This document shows positions 36,901 through 42,900 of a DNA stretch of 64,000 nucleotides, piece after piece (position 1 is the first letter of the stretch; the number at the start of each line of letters is the position of its first letter). The notes under the pieces were generated by a model, which worked only from the letters and a program-made list of their open reading frames with translations, was not told the origin of the DNA and searched no databases. Source of the stretch: Patiria pectinifera (lineage: Eukaryota; Echinodermata; Asteroidea; Valvatida; Asterinidae); assembly GCA_029964075.1 (NCBI GenBank), contig CM057136.1, forward strand, positions 4,960,001 to 5,024,000, read 5' to 3'. The position numbers were made by a program, and so were the translations under genes.

Positions 36901-39900
36901 AGTATGGCGGTGGTTCGGTTTTTGCGATCGATTTTTCGAAATTGCGGATCTGTGTATCGAGGTGGGTTCGGTGGTGGGCGTATTCTTGGAATGGTATGGC
37001 GAGGCGGCAAACAAATATGAAGTCCTCGTCAGCCAGGCGGTGCTTGGTGGGCTTGCTTGAGTCTCTGGATTTGTTGGTGTCTCGCTCCAATGATTGTTCT
37101 ACTTGAGAAGCGAGTGAGTCTAGAAATAGGATTCAGAATCAGACATATCTGTTTCCGGAATGACTTGGCCACACACAATTGGTGAGGATGGTGGGGATAC
37201 AGTTAGTTTGCTATGTTTCGTTATGATGTGTCTGATATCAAGTTGGAGTATTTGCACAACCAAAAATTTTCAAAATTGTCTTTGTGGTTTTGTACAAGGT
37301 AGTTATTTTACAAACAGTCAGACGGACCCTTTTTGGGGACATTCTGTGTTTGAATAGGAAATTAGTTGAAAATTGACTTGCACATTTCCAAAGTACCCCT
37401 TCACAAAATGTTTGAACCCAGCTCTGTAGCGCTAGCGCTTTGAACGCGCACGCCCAAATGCATAATAATTGGTTACTATGGATAAAGTACTTTGGTTGCT
37501 ATGGGTATACAGTGGAACGCTGCTATACCGAACACCGCTATACCAAATATTCGGCTATACCAAACATCATCCTTGGCTCCCGGTTTTAATGTACAAAACG
37601 TACCGAACATTGTTGTTGAAAAAAGTCAACAGATTAACAAAAAATCTACCGGTTGTATACATGTATTAAACACTATTGGGCCACTTTTAATTCCCGAACA
37701 TCAAACGACCCATAGTTACATTGTGTTTGAATGTTGAAGAGCGATAGATGGCTATTATTTCCCCTAGGAATAAAAGGGAAAACCACCCATTGCTAAATTT
37801 TCTTGACGACTCCTCGTGCGGCCGCAGAATGTGAGAAGTGCCCGTTCACAATTGATCAAAAGAGGGTACCAGCAGTTCAAAATCGCTATACCGAACGATT
37901 GTTATTACGAACACTTTCTGTGGATCTCATGAAGTTTGTTATAGTGGCGTTCCACTATAGTAATAGTGCCATGCACAGCAAGATAGCAAAATTAGCGAAT
38001 GCCATGTGACTCGCTCTCGGCCAATCAAGATACAGAATCTGTGGGGGGGGGGGGGTTGTGGTATTATAATACAGTGCACAACCCAGGGTGTCCAGGGATT
38101 GGTCTTTTCCACAGTGCATTTGTGGGACGCAAGCACACGTAACAGTCTTCATGTTTTAATGCCCCGCCGGCAAACATACTGTTTCCGCCTTGTCCGTCTG
38201 TGTGTGTGCGTGAGTGAGGGTGGGTGTGTTCCTGTATTGTATTACGCTCGAGGACAGACAACAAAAGGAGCACAAAGGGGCCATTCATCCTCGAACAACG
38301 GTGCCTATTGTCCTCGAACGCAGGTTTGTGCACTAAGTCTATGGGAAAGGTTTAGATCAGGGAACAAAGGAAAACACAAAGCCAATCCTCGGAAGCAAAG
38401 CAAAAAACGACTGCGTGTGTGTGTGTGTGTGAGTTTGTCTTACAGTCACTATGTGGACTTGTGAACAAAAGATGTCCACATAATGCAGGTTGTGTTAACC
38501 TTATGTGGACTAAGCCGTGTCCACATAACGTTTTGCCCTCTCTGGAAAACAGGTCTAGAGGCATTTTGGGTTAGGTTTATCAGTGGCAGAATGAAGAGAA
38601 ACACTAAAGGAAATCATAGAAAAAAAATTGGGTTGAAAGAGTTTTCACAGTTAAAGTAAAGTTATTTTTTGTACCGAGTTTTCTTAACTACACGAAAACA
38701 AAGGAATGTCTGCATAGCGTATGTAAAACGTGTGTGTGTGTGTGTGTGCTCTTGTATTGTATTACGCTCGAGGACAGACAACAAAAGGAGCACAAAGGAG
38801 CCTTTGACCCTCGGACGACGGTGCCTATTGTTAAAACCGGTCCTCGATCGTACGGTTATGTGCTTAGTCTATGGGAAAGTGTTATATTAGAGGGACAAAG
38901 GAAAACACAATAGTTGTCCTCAGGCGTATAGTAAAAAAAGACTGTGTGTGCGTGTGCACTTGGTTCCACAGCGATATCTGGATTGTATGTCCATGTATAC
39001 CTTGATACCATGAGGTAGCTTGCTAGTATAACTTATACAAAATGAATAATTTTGAACCCCATAAGACAAAGGCCAGGATTAAAACAATAGGATATTTTTT
39101 TTATTTTTTTTTACCAAACCAGTATTCATGTGCAAATGTAATCACTCACTAAAATATTAGGGGGCCTGTACACTGTTTATACATTTTTTTTTTACAATCA
39201 ATGTGGCTTCTCCACTCTTTTTTCTTGGACAGTCATATGTTTAATTGAAACAACAGAAAAAAAATTCTTAATAGACACATACCGGTGTATGTACATGTAA
39301 CACTAAAACTTGAGACTTGCATCGTAGTACATGTACATGAATATGCAGCTCCGTGGGTTGTTCTTGGGAATTTGAGTCACTTTCGGACCCCATAGGCCAA
39401 CTGTTCTCATTATTAAAAACCAAAGAAATGATGTCATGATGATAACTCAAGCTTATTCAAATAACCATATTTTCTTTTGATTATTTAACACTACTTTTCT
39501 TGTTTAAGCTTGTGATTCAAAAGTGACTTTTATTACTGAGGCTTTCACATGCACTCATTTTTGTGTAGTTCTGGATAAAGTAATCCGACAGTTAAACAAG
39601 ATGACATCAAAGTTTGATATAAATTCAAACTTGAGTAAAATGTCATTAAACTCAAGCCAAGCTTAAGTTCTTACATAGTGCACCAGTTACATCACATTGG
39701 CAAGAGATATCATGATTGTCTTGGATTATCTGCAGGCATCCTTGATGGAATATATGGATTGTGTGTGCCGCCTTATGGTAGAGTTCAAAGCAAGGAATGA
39801 ATTGGTGCTCCATGCAGCAAGGGCCATAGCCAACTTTGCTAAATGTCAGCAGAATGCATACAGACTCGTGAGTGCACCATGTTATTTATTTACATATTGT

Positions 39901-42900
39901 GCATGGATCAAATGTAATGAGCCATTGTACATTGTTTTTAAGAATTAACATTAAAATAATTTAAAATTCAATGTTATATAAATTATGTTCCTCCAACTTA
40001 GTGTTAATAGGCCCTCTCACCCACCTCCTTTCAAAATATAAATGTTAAGTGTTCTTTATGTGTGAGATATTCAGGCCAGTTGAAGGATAGAGTTCCAAGA
40101 AAGAACCAAACTAAACAATTTTGTGTTCAAGAGTGCATGGTTCTGATTGTTCTGTTTTGACTTTCAGGGTCAACATACTGCTGACATTGTTGCAATCTGC
40201 ATGAAGGTAAGTTTACATCAAGAAAACTCCTGAAAACTTGAAATGCTCGCAAGGTTTCAGCACAAACACTGATTGTAAACTGAGTACAATCAAAAATCTT
40301 CACATCTAGAATAGTTAGTTTATGTATGTGTGCACATTTACACCAAAACAATATGTCCTACTGGGCGCCTTACGGAGTTGGGAGTACTGTATGTAAGTCC
40401 ACATAGTCACATTGTTGTCAGAATTAGATGTGTCACATAAGGGCAGGTCTATGGTAACTCAAATTACGTTCAAAAGGGTCTTCCGTCAACTGTGTGCTGT
40501 TATTCTATAAAGTCAAAGCATTCAGGGTGGATTTTTCTCACAGGATCTCTTATTGGTTAGTCCATGGTGGTGACCAAAACAAATGCAACCCTAAAAACAT
40601 TGTCCTTAAAAAAAAGGGATCTGTGGATTTTTATGTTTTGGGTATAAGATTAAATCTGAGAGCATTTTGTTTCAAATACTGAAAAAAATCAACAAATAGC
40701 ACTTTGGGTTGCTGAGAAATTGCCAATTATGTAAAAGTAGTCAATGTTCATCCTGTACACAAACAATTATGACAGAAGGGATTTTCACTGTACACTTGTA
40801 CATGTCCTAATCCTTACAATGGCACATAATGTGAAAAGAGTATTTGATAGAAATGCCTTTTATTTTCCACCTGAACGGGTATCTCATCCTTTTCAGGGGC
40901 GGATCCAGGAATTTTCGCAGGGGGGGTTTTCATCAGCCAAAAAATCTGAAAATGTACACAGGTTTTTTTTCTCCGGACACTTGGCCTCCGTAAAATCAAA
41001 AACTGGGGGGGGTACCATATTTCAATAGGGGGCGCTGTTCAAATTCGACGATTATTAACACTAGATAACAGAATGGTGTACCGTATTTTGAACAGGTGGA
41101 CATTATACCAGTCTAACTTTTTTGGGGGGTGTCACGGGGGGGGGGGGGTTCGACTTATTTTTTAGGAATTTGTATGATAATTAATTTTTTTGACAGAGCT
41201 GGTTTTTGTTTTTTTACCCCCAAAACCCCCGCCCCTCTGGTTCCGCGCCTGTTTTTTAGTCCTATTTTAAACCTTTTCAGCATCATAAATATGTCAAAAT
41301 AGTAAAGAATTGCACAAATGAAGGATAATTGCACAGTAGGCTTACAGTAAAATGTTTCACTCTTTGAAGTACTTGTGTACATGATGACAAATGACTACTT
41401 TTACATAATTGAAATTTTTTTCAGCAACCCAAAGTGCTATTTTCATGATTTTTTCATTATTTGAAAGAAAAAGCTTTCAGATTTTATCTGATACCAAAAA
41501 CATAAAAATCCACTGATCCCCTTTTTCCTTTTTCTTTTTAAAGGCAAACGTTGTAGAGTTGCATTTTTTGGGTCACCCTGTATATTGTTCACCATAATGC
41601 GTATGCGTACAGGGGGAGGGGGTTGGAAGCACTGGGGAGGAGTCCTAAAAATTCGGCATTTCTAGGTACGTACTTTATGGACGGCCCCTAGAGGGATCCA
41701 TTTTCATAACTCGCATTACTGTTACTCACGTAACAGTTAAAACATATAAGAAACAAATAATCAAACAATTACCTCTTTTGGCACAAAATGTTAACCTTTC
41801 TCTGTGTTTTAAAAACAAAAATCCACAATAACACTTGTAATTTGCATGTGCCAATACGACTACCAAAAATCCATAATTTTTGGACAAAGAATACACATAA
41901 CCATATTCCATCTCACTGCCACTTCACTTGAATGAAAGATATTATTGAAAGATGTTATTGTCCCCTTTAATTTGATACCATAGTTTAGGTTGTGATGCTT
42001 GTAGAGTCTGAATATTTCATAAATGTTCCACTTTCCAGCCATGTCCACCTTCTCCAAGAGGCAGACTAAAAAGATGTTTCTCATCAGCCGTGTGGTTGCG
42101 AAGGCCTAAGCATCGTCGTTGTTAAACAAAGTTAATCCGATTATGTACTTGGACGGTATAACAGAGCAGTGAAATTCATGCACCCAAAAAACATGGCCTT
42201 TTGATTGTTGTGTTTCTCAGAAAATATTGTCAGTATGATTGAAATGTTAAATTATAATGGAAGAAGAAATTCTAAACTTCATGTCATTGAAAGAAATTGC
42301 TGTCATCGATACCGAAACATCAATTCTGGTTACTGGTAAAGCTGAAAGTCAGGAAGAAGTCATTCGTAAACGTCCCCAAATCATGTAGTTATCTCAATTT
42401 GTAGGAATCCCCTCAAGTTGTTATTTCACGAGAAGTTGAACACTTATATCAACTTTTCCAAATTTCAGCTTAATCTGTTTTTGCTAACGCTTGTGTTACA
42501 CCTTGAACTATCTCCAAGGTAACTTTCAATGAGGATTTTTTGCCTACCAAATTAACTCACGTGCATGGTTTTCAGGTTGGCTGGTTTGGGGGTAACAATG
42601 ACGAATTGCATATTAGCATATTCATTAGTGTCACTCCACGTGACTTCAAGTGGGTTTCGGTATCGACCAATGGAAGCCGGCAAAAAGTATGATATTTATT
42701 AATTAATAACTTGTGAAGGAGGCTATTCTGCAAATTTTTACTGCACACCATAATGGATAGGAATCTAATTAATATTTGTGATGCTTGAAAAGATTGACAG
42801 ATATTGCAAACACCAATATTACAACTTTTAAAAATGCATGAAGCCAGGCCTATTTTCCAATTTCAACAAAAAGTACTGAACATATCAAAACGATTTTTAG

